Origin: an uncultured Clostridia bacterium
Lineage (GTDB): Bacteria > Bacillota > Clostridia > Christensenellales > Borkfalkiaceae
Reading direction: 5' to 3'
Assembly (NCBI GenBank): GCA_947053545.1
Contig: CAMRSY010000003.1
Coordinates: 25,114 to 89,113, forward strand
DNA: 64,000 bases
The first letter of the stretch is position 1; each line of letters starts with the position of its first letter. The notes beneath the pieces were generated by a model. That model was given only the letters and a program-made list of their open reading frames with translations, searched no databases and was not told the DNA's origin. Positions 1-8,230 of the stretch are shown here, one piece after another. The translations under genes were made by a program, and so were the position numbers.

Positions 1-2109
1 CTGTGCAAGCGTTTTAAGTTTGTCATAGTCAAGTTCGGCGATAAAAGCCTTTTTTTCCATAGCAAGCTCTTCGCAAATTTGGGGGTCAAGCCTTCCGGCA
101 TATCCTAAAATTACATCCCCGCACGAAATTTCGGCGCAAATTCCCGGGTGCATATAGCATTTCTGTGCGGGCGCGTAACCGAATTTGATATTAAGGCTGT
201 CAGCCAAATTTTCCAAAACGCCTTTTATATCGAAGAAAGTATATCCGCCGAACATACCTATGCAAAGCATTTGTCTTTCTTCGGGCAGGTTTTCAAGTGG
301 TAATTCGCGCGGCAGATATATTTTTGCAAGTTCGTACAGTTTGCCTTCGGTATTGCCGCGGCGAAGGTTCCGTACTATTGTATTTACCATTGAGGGCGCG
401 AGAGTGGTTCGCATAACCGACAAATCTTCGCCTATAGGATTTTTGATTTTAATAAAATTTCTTTCGGGCGCGCCGTCGGCGAAATGCAGCATATCCAAAT
501 CTTTTTCCGAATAGAAAGAGTAGGTGGATATTTCGTACATTCCCAAAGCTGCAAAATTGTCTTTAAGCCTGTTTTCCGCTTTCTGTTCTTCGCTGTAACC
601 GCCGTTTGTAATAAGGGCGGAGGGCATAAACGTACCCTTCACGTGTTCGTATCCGTATTCGCGGATCAACTCTTCGGCAATGTCGGCATAACCGTCAATA
701 TCTTCTCGGTAGGCTGGAATCTGTAAAACAAGCGAGTCGTCTTTTACCGTAACGCCGAAATTAAGCGAACGTAAAATAGTTACGGCGGTTTCCGCGGGAA
801 TTTCTATTCCCAAAAGCGCGTTAATCTTTTTAAGGCTTACCGTCATTTCTTTCGCGCCGTCGTGCGAATATTCGGTTTTAACGTCTACGTGCACGTCAGT
901 AACAACTCCGCAACCTAGTTTCTGAATAAGGTGCAAAGCGCGCCCCATCGCTTTTTCGGTTGTATATTCGTTTACGCCCTTTTCAAACAATGCGGAACTG
1001 TCGGAATGCTGTCCGAGCGCGCGCGCCGTTTTTCTTACGCTGTCGCGCGCAAATTTTGCGCTTTCAAACAACAGCTCGCTTGTCTGTTCGGTTATTTCCG
1101 AATTTTCACCGCCCATAATACCCGCCAATGCGCAGGGCTTGTTGCCGTCGCATATAACCAGATTGTCCGCGGAAAGCTTAAAGCTCTTGCCGTCAAGCGT
1201 TACTATTTCTTCGTCTTTAACTGCGCGGCGCACAACAATTTCTCTGCCTTCCAGCTTCGCGCAGTCGAACGCGTGCATTGGCTGTCCCATTTCAAGAAGA
1301 ATAAAGTTGGTTATATCCACAAGGTTGTTGATAGAACGCAAGCCGCAAAGCGCAAGCCGCCGTCTTAACCACAAAGGGGAGGGGGCGGGGCGTACATTTT
1401 TAACGTAATGAGCAATGTATCTGGGGCATATGTCGGGGGCAATTATCTTAACGGCAACTTTTTCGCCTTTTTCTTCTACGGTATAAGAACAGTCGGGTTC
1501 CTTAAATTTTTTACCCAAAACCGCTGCAACTTCGCGCGCCATTCCCGTAACGCTCTGGCAATCGGGGCGGTTAGCCGTAACCGCTATATCAAAAATATAA
1601 TCGTCCAGCCCCAACAAAGGTTTTATATCGGCGCCGTTTTCAAAACTTTCGGGCAAAAGCAAAAGTCCGCAGTAGTCGCCGCCGTCGAACATATCGCCGT
1701 TAACGCCTATTTCTACGCCCGAACAAAGCATACCCTCCGATTCAATACCGCGCAGTTTACCCTTTTTAATAGTCATTACGCCTTCTATGGTAACGTGGTC
1801 TTTTCCGGTTGCGTAAACCGTTGCGCCAACTAAAGCGACCGGCGCTTTAATGCCCGCGGCAACATTGTCCGCGCCGCAGCAAATCTGTTTTACGCCGTGT
1901 GCTCCGCAGTCTACCTTGCAAACGTGCAGGTGCGTGCCCTCTACGGGTTCGCAGCTTATAACCTCGCCTACGACCACGCCCGAAATATCCTTTCCTGTCT
2001 GAATAAGTTCTTCAACTTCGAAACCGCAGCCAAACAGTTTTGTCTGTAATTCTTCAGCGGATATGTCGATATCTACGTAATCTTTCAACCATGATAAAGG
2101 TAATTTCAT
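1..2109 (-). CDS. pheT: Phenylalanine-tRNA ligase beta subunit, partial (C-terminus outside window)
   Basis: This is the beta subunit of the alpha2-beta2 cytoplasmic phenylalanyl-tRNA synthetase, which charges tRNA-Phe. The reverse strand reads open from the ATG at 2109 to base 1, giving 703 residues, and starts MKLPLSWLKDYVDIDI as PheT proteins do. An EMAP-type tRNA-binding domain lies near residues 40-150 (GVVVGEVISCEPVEGTHLHV, then ICCGADNV), followed by B3/B4, B5 and synthetase-like regions. The reading stops at KKAFIAELDYDKL, just before where the FDX-ACB anticodon-binding domain should begin, so about 90 residues lie beyond the window. The Shine-Dalgarno GAGGTGAC sits just ahead of the start and overlaps the pheS stop. 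The gap to pheS is 11 nt, so the two form one operon under the upstream T-box. Confidence 0.96.
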   Translation of the reverse strand, partial: MKLPLSWLKDYVDIDISAEELQTKLFGCGFEVEELIQTGKDISGVVVGEVISCEPVEGTHLHVCKVDCGAHGVKQICCGADNVAAGIKAPVALVGATVYATGKDHVTIEGVMTIKKGKLRGIESEGMLCSGVEIGVNGDMFDGGDYCGLLLLPESFENGADIKPLLGLDDYIFDIAVTANRPDCQSVTGMAREVAAVLGKKFKEPDCSYTVEEKGEKVAVKIIAPDICPRYIAHYVKNVRPAPSPLWLRRRLALCGLRSINNLVDITNFILLEMGQPMHAFDCAKLEGREIVVRRAVKDEEIVTLDGKSFKLSADNLVICDGNKPCALAGIMGGENSEITEQTSELLFESAKFARDSVRKTARALGQHSDSSALFEKGVNEYTTEKAMGRALHLIQKLGCGVVTDVHVDVKTEYSHDGAKEMTVSLKKINALLGIEIPAETAVTILRSLNFGVTVKDDSLVLQIPAYREDIDGYADIAEELIREYGYEHVKGTFMPSALITNGGYSEEQKAENRLKDNFAALGMYEISTYSFYSEKDLDMLHFADGAPERNFIKIKNPIGEDLSVMRTTLAPSMVNTIVRNLRRGNTEGKLYELAKIYLPRELPLENLPEERQMLCIGMFGGYTFFDIKGVLENLADSLNIKFGYAPAQKCYMHPGICAEISCGDVILGYAGRLDPQICEELAMEKKAFIAELDYDKLKTLAQ

Positions 2110-2120
2110 TTTGTCACCTC

Positions 2121-3143
2121 TCAGCCTTTAAACTGTTTTAAAAATCTTGTGTCGCCTTCGAATAAAAGCTTCATATTGTTAATGCCGTATTTGAGCATTG
2201 CAATTCTCTCTATTCCCATTCCGAAAGCAAATCCCGAATATTCTTCGGGGTCGATGCCGCAGCCTTCCAAAACGCGGCGGTTTACCATGCCCGCGCCCAA
2301 AACCTCTATCCAGCCGGTGCCTTTGCAAAGCCTGCAGCCTTTGCCGCCGCATTCGAAGCAACTTACGTCCACCTCGACCGAAGGCTCGGTAAAAGGGAAA
2401 TAGGAGGGGCGCAAACGCGTTTTTACTCCGTTGCCGAAAATTTTGCGGGCAAACTCGTCAAGCATGCCTTTCAGATCGCAAAGGGTAATTCCCCTGTCGA
2501 CAACCAAACCTTCCATCTGCGAAAACATGGGTGAGTGCGTTGCGTCGTCGTCGCTGCGGTAAACTTTGCCGGGCGATAAAATTTTTATGGGCGGTTTTTG
2601 TTTTTCCATAACGCGTATCTGTCCCGCGCTCGTCTGGGTGCGGAGCAGCAGATTATCCGTTATATAAAACGTATCCTGCATATCGCGCGCGGGGTGGTCG
2701 GCGGGTGTGTTAAGCGCCGTAAAGTTATAATAGTCGTTTTCTATCTCGGGTCCTTCGTATACGGTGAATCCCATACCTGCAAAAACGGAAATCAGCTCGC
2801 GTCTTACCAAAGTGTTGGGGTGGTACGCGCCGTTTTTACAGGTGTTTCCGGGCAGCGTTACGTCAACAGCTTCGGCGGCGTAAAGTTTCTTCAGCTCCCT
2901 GTCTTTAATCGACTTGTCAAGTTTTCCGAACTGATCTTCCGCCCAGCTTTTCAGCGCGTTTATAATTATGCCCGTTTCGGGGCGTTTTTCTTTGGGAACG
3001 TCTCGCATACCCTTCATAAGTTCCGAAACTTCCCCGCTCTTGCCGAGATATTTCATTTTTATCTGAAATAAACTGTCGGAAGAGTGCACGTCCTTAATGG
3101 CGTCGGCAATTTTCTTTTTCAACTGGTCTATTTTGTCCTGCAT
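2121..3143 (-). CDS. pheS: Phenylalanine-tRNA ligase alpha subunit
   Basis: This is the catalytic alpha subunit of phenylalanyl-tRNA synthetase, 340 residues, the usual length. I chose the ATG at 3143 ([16 protein letters not shown]) because it follows GAGAGGG and gives the family N-terminus. An upstream in-frame ATG at 3239 lies inside the T-box leader and would add residues the family lacks. The N-terminal coiled coil covers roughly residues 1-90 and the class II catalytic core follows. It includes the Cys-rich insert [18 protein letters not shown] and motif 3 ([14 protein letters not shown]) near the C-terminus. It is transcribed with pheT, and tRNA-Phe charging should control it through the T-box. 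Confidence 0.97.
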   Translation of the reverse strand: MQDKIDQLKKKIADAIKDVHSSDSLFQIKMKYLGKSGEVSELMKGMRDVPKEKRPETGIIINALKSWAEDQFGKLDKSIKDRELKKLYAAEAVDVTLPGNTCKNGAYHPNTLVRRELISVFAGMGFTVYEGPEIENDYYNFTALNTPADHPARDMQDTFYITDNLLLRTQTSAGQIRVMEKQKPPIKILSPGKVYRSDDDATHSPMFSQMEGLVVDRGITLCDLKGMLDEFARKIFGNGVKTRLRPSYFPFTEPSVEVDVSCFECGGKGCRLCKGTGWIEVLGAGMVNRRVLEGCGIDPEEYSGFAFGMGIERIAMLKYGINNMKLLFEGDTRFLKQFKG

Positions 3144-3159
3144 AAAAACCCTCTCGTTA

Positions 3160-3419
3160 ATTTTGAAAAAATATAAACTCCCCGTGCAAAAAGCACAGGG
3201 AGTCAAAAAACTCGGTACCACCTGATTCCGCGGACGCAAACCGCCGCCTTAATTACCTTTTACGCAAAGTATAACGGCATACGCTACTTTAAATATTTCG
3301 CATATGCGGCTCGCGAGGGAATAACGTTCTTAAAGCGGATGAACAACCTTTCAGCCGTTTCCGGATTGTTCTCTCTGTAAACGCTTAAACAAAGTCCGTC
3401 TGTCTCGGTCAACGCCGTT
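3160..3419 (-). promoter_or_regulatory. T-box leader controlling pheST
   Basis: The reverse strand between the pheST promoter and pheS carries the T-box hallmark GGTGGTACCGAG (plus-strand 3211-3222). A terminator hairpin follows at once. Upstream, a long stem with arms AACAATC and GGTTGTT fits the upper part of Stem I. A TTC triplet followed by A lies at plus-strand 3341-3343 and is a candidate Phe specifier, though I have not folded the RNA to prove it. The UGGU in the T-box loop would pair with the NCCA end of a tRNA whose discriminator base is A. Uncharged tRNA-Phe should stabilise the antiterminator and switch on pheST. Confidence 0.9.
3178..3202 (-). terminator. T-box intrinsic terminator
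   Basis: Read on the minus strand, CTCCCTGTGC and GCACGGGGAG pair around a TTTTT loop and are followed by a T-rich run (TTTATATTTTTT). This is the competing terminator of the T-box leader. Confidence 0.88.
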
Positions 3420-3425
3420 AATGAG

Positions 3426-3454
3426 ATTATAACAACGGCAACCGTAGATGTCAA
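3426..3454 (-). promoter_or_regulatory. Sigma-A promoter of pheST
   Basis: The minus strand reads TTGACA (plus-strand 3449-3454), 17 bp, then TATAAT (3426-3431), a perfect sigma-A promoter. Transcription should start near 3419, giving a leader of about 275 nt before pheS. Confidence 0.9.
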
Positions 3455-3475
3455 ACGAAAACGGTATTAAATACG

Positions 3476-3853
3476 TTAAAATACGTTTTCAAGTTTTACC
3501 GAGTAGGCGTCGGGCAGATTTTTGGTTATTTCCAAAAGCACTTCGATTTTACCTAACGCCAAATCGTATTCGTCCGTATAAATAAGGGCGCAAGCTTCGC
3601 TAAGCCAGTAATCGACGTATGAAATGTCGTTGTGCGGAATAAATACGTGCAACTTGCTTTTCTTGTCGCCCCACATTTCTTTTACCGCGTAAGCATCTTC
3701 ACGCGTGGCGGATTTATCCTCTATTTTATCGTACAGCGTTTCCAGCGCGGCATGAAACTGACCCAGTTGCTGACCGATATAGTACTGGGTTCCGAAAAAA
3801 GTACCCAGACAAAGCGCAATGGCTACCAGCGTGTAAATAATCGATTTTACCAT
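3476..3853 (-). CDS. DUF4363 family membrane-anchored protein
   Basis: This 125-residue protein has one N-terminal membrane segment (about residues 4-24) and an extracytoplasmic helical part of about 100 residues. Length and sequence style match DUF4363, a family of unknown function usually encoded beside DUF421 proteins, as here. Its ATG overlaps the end of the DUF421 gene by 7 nt, so the two are translationally coupled. I can assign no activity. Confidence 0.75.
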   Translation of the reverse strand: MVKSIIYTLVAIALCLGTFFGTQYYIGQQLGQFHAALETLYDKIEDKSATREDAYAVKEMWGDKKSKLHVFIPHNDISYVDYWLSEACALIYTDEYDLALGKIEVLLEITKNLPDAYSVKLENVF

Positions 3854-4518
3854 TGACCGTTCACCTGCATTTTCAAAATTTTATAGGGTTTGCCCTTTTG
3901 CTGAAAGTAAACTCTGCCGTTGCCGTCAACGGTCATAACCAAAACGTTTTTAAGTTTCACCTGTTGTTCTTCTGCAAATTTTTTAACGTCGCCAACCGTA
4001 ATGCCCGCAATTTCCGCGTTTTTCTCGTCGGGTTTACCGTTATCCACAAGCAAGAGCGGAAGGGTTGCGGTAGGCTCTTCTTTTGCAAGCGCCGAAAATT
4101 TGCCGTTTGCTTCGTAAAGCCCGTAATAAACGTCGTCCAAATTAAAATAACCAGCGCCGCGCATACTTTCAATTAGGTCGGATACGTCTAAATTGTTTTT
4201 TCTAAGCTGAAAACTGTCAACGCCGTCTCGCGTTATAACTAAAGAAGGTTTGCCGCAAACAACCGTCTTCATCGGTTTAAACCACAAATCAAGCAGCCAA
4301 ACTATCTGGTGCAGTATAAAAATAGTTACTATGGAAATAATGCCGTACAACAGCGGTACCGAGCTGTCCGCCATGGGAATGCAGGCGAGCTCGGCTATCA
4401 ACAGGGTTATAACCAGCTCGAAAGGCTGCATTTCGCCTATCTGGCTTTTGCCCATAAGCCGCATAATCAAAAGCAGTGTGAAAAATATAATCGCCGTTCT
4501 GATAAATATTAAAGCCAT
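3847..4518 (-). CDS. DUF421 (YetF-like) membrane protein
   Basis: This 223-residue protein has three hydrophobic segments in the first 85 residues and then a soluble alpha/beta C-terminal part, the layout of the YetF/DUF421 family. The RLMGKSQIGEMQPFELVITL region is the typical conserved block. DUF421 proteins are common in spore formers and some have been linked to spore membrane properties, but their biochemistry is unclear. It is the first gene of a two-gene unit with the DUF4363 gene. I found no convincing promoter on the minus strand directly upstream. Confidence 0.85.
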   Translation of the reverse strand: MALIFIRTAIIFFTLLLIMRLMGKSQIGEMQPFELVITLLIAELACIPMADSSVPLLYGIISIVTIFILHQIVWLLDLWFKPMKTVVCGKPSLVITRDGVDSFQLRKNNLDVSDLIESMRGAGYFNLDDVYYGLYEANGKFSALAKEEPTATLPLLLVDNGKPDEKNAEIAGITVGDVKKFAEEQQVKLKNVLVMTVDGNGRVYFQQKGKPYKILKMQVNGQW

Positions 4519-4575
4519 ATAAAAAGTATGCGCATTAAGTTTGTATATATTCAGTCATAACAGGCGTTATATTTC

Positions 4576-4604
4576 TTGCAAATTTTTTAATTAAGTGTTA
4601 TAAT
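4576..4604 (+). promoter_or_regulatory. Sigma-A promoter of the folate operon
   Basis: TTGCAA (4576-4581), 17 bp, TATAAT (4599-4604). Transcription should start near 4611, exactly where the riboswitch-like RNA begins. Confidence 0.8.
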
Positions 4605-4610
4605 AAAGCT

Positions 4611-4740
4611 ACTCGATTGCGTAAAGTGGCGCGGGTAGGACAGCCCGTGCACGAAAGGCGAATATAGTCTGCGGTGGTCGGGTGCGTCCTTGAAATAATA
4701 AGCTTGCGGACGCTTTTTTATTAAAGCGTCCGATATTTTT
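4611..4740 (+). promoter_or_regulatory. Tetrahydrofolate (THF)-type riboswitch with hairpin expression platform
   Basis: The leader ahead of folC matches the THF riboswitch in conserved patches and order: TGCGTAAAGTG, a GCGCGGG/CCCGTGC stem with a TAGGACAG loop, ACGAAAGGC, then GCGGTG. ACTCGAT (4611-4617) and GTCGGGT (4677-4683) close the fold as a 7-bp P1. Downstream, GGACGC (4708-4713) can pair either with GCGTCC just 5' of it (4684-4689) or with AGCGTCC 3' of it (4725-4731), and a T-run follows each hairpin. Folate control of a folate-synthesis operon fits. I matched it from memory of the consensus, not with a covariance model, and the TAGGACAG loop differs from the usual GGGAUGG-like loop. 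Confidence 0.7.
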
Positions 4741-4753
4741 TGCCGGAGGAATT

Positions 4754-5926
4754 TTGAAACACTGCGATTATGTAACCGTTAAGCCGGGCACGGCGGTTAC
4801 GCGTAAAATTTTGGATAATCTGGGCAGTCCCGACGACGCGTTGAAAATAATTCATATCGCGGGCACCAACGGCAAGGGGAGTACGGCGGAATATTTTACG
4901 CAAATTTTAATTGCCGCGGGCAAAAAGGTGGGCACGTTCACCTCGCCGGCCGTATACGGTTTTTACGACCAGTTCAGAATTGACGGAAAGCCTATGGACG
5001 CGGAACTTGCCGAAAAGTATTTCGGGCGCGCTTTGGCGGCTTCGGGCGGGCTTAACCCAACCGACTTTGAAATACAGACGGCGGGCGCGCTGTTAGCCTT
5101 TAAGGAAGAAGAGTGCGAGTGGGCGGTTGTCGAATGTGGAATGGGCGGAAAAAGCGACGCCACCAATGCAATAAATAAAAAGGAGCTTGCTGTTATAACC
5201 TCAGTTTCGTTGGAGCATACCGAATACCTTGGTGACACTATCGAAGAAATCTGCGTGCAAAAGGCGGGAATTATAAAAAACTGTCTTACGGTAATAAACG
5301 CTTTACAGCCTTATAAAGAGGCGGAAAATTATTTTAAAAATCTTGGCGGCTTTTTTGCTGACAGAGTTACGTACGTTTACGGAAACGAATTCCGGTATTG
5401 CGGCGACCGTTATGAAACGGCGGTTTCGGGCGTTGAGCAGGTATACAATGCTGCTACGGCAATCGTGGGCGCAAGATTGTTGGGTTTACCCGAAAGGGCT
5501 GTTTTCGATGGTATAAAAAACGTGAAATTTGCCGGACGGGTTGAAAGGTTTTCTGCGTTCGGCAGAGAGTATATTTTAGACGGCGCGCATAATCCCGCGG
5601 CTTTTAAGCCGCTTATACAATCGCTTAAAGGTTTGCCCCGTTCGGAAATAACGGTAATATTCGGCTGTCTTAAAGACAAGGACGTTAACGGCTGCCTCGT
5701 CGAACTTTCTAAGGTATGCGAAAACATAATTGCTGTTGAGTGCGACAGCCCGCGTAAAATGCCGCTTTCAGAAACGGTTACGGCGTGCAAAAAATTTTTT
5801 AAAGACGTATCTACGGCGGAAAGCGTAACCGAAGCGTTGAAAAAAGCAAATACCGAAACCGTGGTAGTCTGCGGTTCGTTCACTCTTTTAAAGGAGGCAA
5901 AATTATGGATAGAGAAAGGGCAATGA
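4754..5926 (+). CDS. folC: Dihydrofolate synthase / folylpolyglutamate synthase
   Basis: FolC ligates L-glutamate to dihydropteroate and extends the folate polyglutamate tail, using ATP. The P-loop IHIAGTNGKGST sits at about residues 33-44. Mur-ligase features follow, including ECGMGGKSDATN, SVSLEHTEYLG and DGAHNPAAF in the C-terminal domain. At 390 residues it is shorter than the common 420-430. Translation starts at TTG 4754 after GGAGGA (4745-4750). Its last 22 nt overlap folE, so it is coupled to the rest of the folate operon and lies directly behind the riboswitch. Confidence 0.93.
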   Translation: MKHCDYVTVKPGTAVTRKILDNLGSPDDALKIIHIAGTNGKGSTAEYFTQILIAAGKKVGTFTSPAVYGFYDQFRIDGKPMDAELAEKYFGRALAASGGLNPTDFEIQTAGALLAFKEEECEWAVVECGMGGKSDATNAINKKELAVITSVSLEHTEYLGDTIEEICVQKAGIIKNCLTVINALQPYKEAENYFKNLGGFFADRVTYVYGNEFRYCGDRYETAVSGVEQVYNAATAIVGARLLGLPERAVFDGIKNVKFAGRVERFSAFGREYILDGAHNPAAFKPLIQSLKGLPRSEITVIFGCLKDKDVNGCLVELSKVCENIIAVECDSPRKMPLSETVTACKKFFKDVSTAESVTEALKKANTETVVVCGSFTLLKEAKLWIEKGQ

Positions 5927-6450
5927 AAGCCGTAAAAGAACTTTTGGAGGCTTTGGGCGAGGACGTTACCCGCGAGGGGTTAAAGGATACCCCGCGCCGC
6001 GTGGCGGACGCTTTCGCCGAGTTTACGGCGGGCGAAAATATGAGCGTGAAAAACGTGCTTTCAGTAACTTTCGAAGCGGACGGCGGCGATATCGTCATAG
6101 AAAAAGACATTGAATTTTCGTCGACGTGCGAGCATCATTTAATGCCCTTTTTCGGGCGCGTGGCAATCGCCTATATTCCCGATAAAAAAGTTGTGGGGCT
6201 TTCTAAGCTCGCCCGTTGCGTGGAGGTTTTCGCGCGCAGACTGCAGTTGCAGGAAAGGCTTACTTCGCAGATTGCGGAGGCGGTTACGGAGTATTTATCA
6301 CCTAAGGGCGTTATGGTTGTCTGCGAGGCGGAGCATACCTGTATGACCTGCCGCGGCGTAAAAAAGGCGGGCAGCAAAACGGTTACTTATAAAGTTTCGG
6401 GCGAATTTCCTAAAGAGAAAATTGCGGAGGTTTTGGAGTTAATCAAATGA
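5905..6450 (+). CDS. folE: GTP cyclohydrolase I
   Basis: FolE opens GTP to 7,8-dihydroneopterin triphosphate, the first step of folate synthesis. The zinc and catalytic block STCEHHLMPFFG is present (C75, H77, H78) and the third zinc ligand is in HTCMTCRG (C146). At 181 residues it has the usual length for the bacterial type IA enzyme. AAAGGAGG lies just upstream of the ATG, inside the end of folC. It overlaps folP by 4 nt. Confidence 0.97.
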   Translation: MDRERAMKAVKELLEALGEDVTREGLKDTPRRVADAFAEFTAGENMSVKNVLSVTFEADGGDIVIEKDIEFSSTCEHHLMPFFGRVAIAYIPDKKVVGLSKLARCVEVFARRLQLQERLTSQIAEAVTEYLSPKGVMVVCEAEHTCMTCRGVKKAGSKTVTYKVSGEFPKEKIAEVLELIK

Positions 6451-7232
6451 TAGTAGGGGGGCAATCTTTTAAAAACCGCACATATGTAATGGCGATAATA
6501 AATCTCACGCCCGACAGTTTCTGGAAAGAGAGCCGCGCCACCTGCGACGACGTTTTGTTTCGTGCGGAAAGGGCAATTAAAGACGGCGCGGCAATTTTAG
6601 ATCTCGGCGCACAGTCTACAAGACCGAACTATACCGAGGTTTCGGCGGACGAAGAAATTTCCCGTCTTGAAAAACCGCTTGCGGCAATAAAGCGCGAGTT
6701 TGATATTCCTGTGTCGGTCGACACTTATTTTTCAAAATGCGCCCGCGCCGCATTGGATTTTGGCGCGGATATGATAAACGACGTGCGTGGGTTGACGTAC
6801 GACGGAGAAATGGCGGGTATAATAGCAAAGGCGAAAGCTTCCGTCTGCATAATGCACAACGCCCCGCAAAAGCTTACGGGCGATATTTTTCCGCAGATAA
6901 AAGATTTTCTAAAAAATTCCGTAAATCTTGCGCTTTCCGCGGGTATAGAAAACGACAAAATCTGCCTTGACGGCGGTATTGGATTCGCAAAGGATGTCAA
7001 GCAAAACCACGAGCTGTTAAACGGTTACGAAAAGCTTGCGGATATAGGTTTTCCTCTTTTGCTTGGAACAAGCCGCAAGTCAATGTTTGGCGGCGCGCCC
7101 GAAGACAGGCTGCCCGCCACGCTTGAAAGCACGCGGCTTGCGGTAAGGAAAAAAGTGCTGTTCGTTCGCGTGCACGACGTTGCGGAAAACGTAAAAGCTA
7201 TAAAGGAGGAGTATGAGCGCAATTCAAATTAA
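6447..7232 (+). CDS. folP: Dihydropteroate synthase
   Basis: FolP condenses p-aminobenzoate with hydroxymethyl-dihydropterin pyrophosphate and is the sulfonamide target. The TIM-barrel shows NLTPDSFW near residue 19, LDLGAQSTRP, VSVDTYFSKCA, INDVRGL and the late LLLGTSRKSMFG loop. Length is 261 residues, as usual. The start overlaps the folE stop (ATGA) and the end overlaps folBK by 20 nt. The first pterin loop has Trp-Lys where Ser-Asp is common (SFWKES), a small variation. Confidence 0.96.
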   Translation: MIVGGQSFKNRTYVMAIINLTPDSFWKESRATCDDVLFRAERAIKDGAAILDLGAQSTRPNYTEVSADEEISRLEKPLAAIKREFDIPVSVDTYFSKCARAALDFGADMINDVRGLTYDGEMAGIIAKAKASVCIMHNAPQKLTGDIFPQIKDFLKNSVNLALSAGIENDKICLDGGIGFAKDVKQNHELLNGYEKLADIGFPLLLGTSRKSMFGGAPEDRLPATLESTRLAVRKKVLFVRVHDVAENVKAIKEEYERNSN

Positions 7233-8010
7233 GGGGCTTAAAGTTACGGCGCGCCACGGCGTGCTGCCGGAAGAAAAAGTTAATGCACAAACTTTCGCGT
7301 TCGATATTGCAATCGACTGCGATACATATTCCGCCGCGCAGACGGACGACGTTTCCAACACCGTAAATTATGCTGAGGTATGCAGTGCGGTAACCGAGTT
7401 TTGCGAGGGCAACACTTTCGATTTGATTGAAACGCTTGCTTACGGCGAGGCAATGCTGCTGGCCGAAAAATTTGCGCTTATTTCTTCCGTTTCGGTTACC
7501 GTGCATAAACCGCAGGCGCCGGTGGGGCTTCCGTTTTCCGATATAAACGTAAGTGCGAAGGTGGAAAGAAACGACGTGGTGCTTTCGCTCGGGTCGAATA
7601 CCGGCGACTGCAAAGCTATGCTTAACGGAGCATTGAGCGCTCTGTCAAAGTTGCGCGGGGTAAAACTTTTAAAGGTGTCAGATTTTATCGAAACTGAACC
7701 TTACGGCGGGGTTGCTGATAAAAAATTCATTAACTGTGCGGCGCTTGTAAGCTGCCTGTTGCCGCCGCGGGTTTTAATAAACGAAATTCATAGTATTGAA
7801 AGCGATTTCGGCAGAACGCGCGAAAAACGGTGGGGTAACCGTACGCTGGATATCGACGTAATATTTTTCGGCAATAAAATTATCGCCGAAAACGGTGTTT
7901 GCGTGCCCCATCCCGACTATTTTAACCGCGATTTCGTGCTTGTGCCTGTAAAGCAGATTGCACCCGATTTCGTGTGTCCCGTTTTGCACAAACGCATGTC
8001 TGATTTATAA
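7213..8010 (+). CDS. folBK: Fused dihydroneopterin aldolase / HPPK
   Basis: This single 265-residue protein joins two consecutive folate enzymes. FolB (about residues 1-115, IKGLKVTARHGVLPEE) cleaves dihydroneopterin. FolK (about residues 116-265) pyrophosphorylates 6-hydroxymethyl-dihydropterin. FolK motifs are clear: LSLGSNTGD, IETEPYG, FGRTREKRWGNRTLDIDVIFF and CVPHPD. Such fusions are known. AAGGAGGAG precedes the ATG inside folP. This gene completes the route from dihydroneopterin to dihydrofolate in this operon. A dihydrofolate reductase gene is not in the window. Confidence 0.95.
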   Translation: MSAIQIKGLKVTARHGVLPEEKVNAQTFAFDIAIDCDTYSAAQTDDVSNTVNYAEVCSAVTEFCEGNTFDLIETLAYGEAMLLAEKFALISSVSVTVHKPQAPVGLPFSDINVSAKVERNDVVLSLGSNTGDCKAMLNGALSALSKLRGVKLLKVSDFIETEPYGGVADKKFINCAALVSCLLPPRVLINEIHSIESDFGRTREKRWGNRTLDIDVIFFGNKIIAENGVCVPHPDYFNRDFVLVPVKQIAPDFVCPVLHKRMSDL

Positions 8011-8051
8011 TAATGTTTTTTTAGTCTCGTTTCGTCATTTTTTACGCGGTG

Positions 8052-8080
8052 GTTTGTGCAATTTGCACAAACTTTTCTTT
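8052..8080 (+). terminator. Terminator of the folate operon
   Basis: GTTTGTGC and GCACAAAC pair around a short AATTT loop (8052-8072), followed by a T-rich run. Confidence 0.75.
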
Positions 8081-8106
8081 AATATATATACAAATCCTGC
8101 CTCTGG

Positions 8107-8115
8107 TGATATAAT
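8107..8115 (+). promoter_or_regulatory. Extended -10 promoter of the Ppx/GppA-HD gene
   Basis: TGATATAAT combines the TGn extension with a perfect TATAAT (8110-8115). No good -35 hexamer stands 17 bp upstream, as is common for extended -10 promoters. It would leave a leader of about 110 nt. Confidence 0.6.
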
Positions 8116-8230
8116 TGCGCATAGTGGAAAGAATATTTTTTCGCTAAAGTTTGTGTTGAAAAAAGCACATTTTTATTTGTATTTTACTTTAATTCGGGTC
8201 GTTTTTGCGGCTTGAAAGGAGCGTTATATT

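Noticed and set aside
3144-3239. Upstream in-frame start for pheS at 3239
   Set aside because: It falls within the T-box and terminator, which cannot be coding in the productive mRNA, and the family N-terminus starts at 3143.
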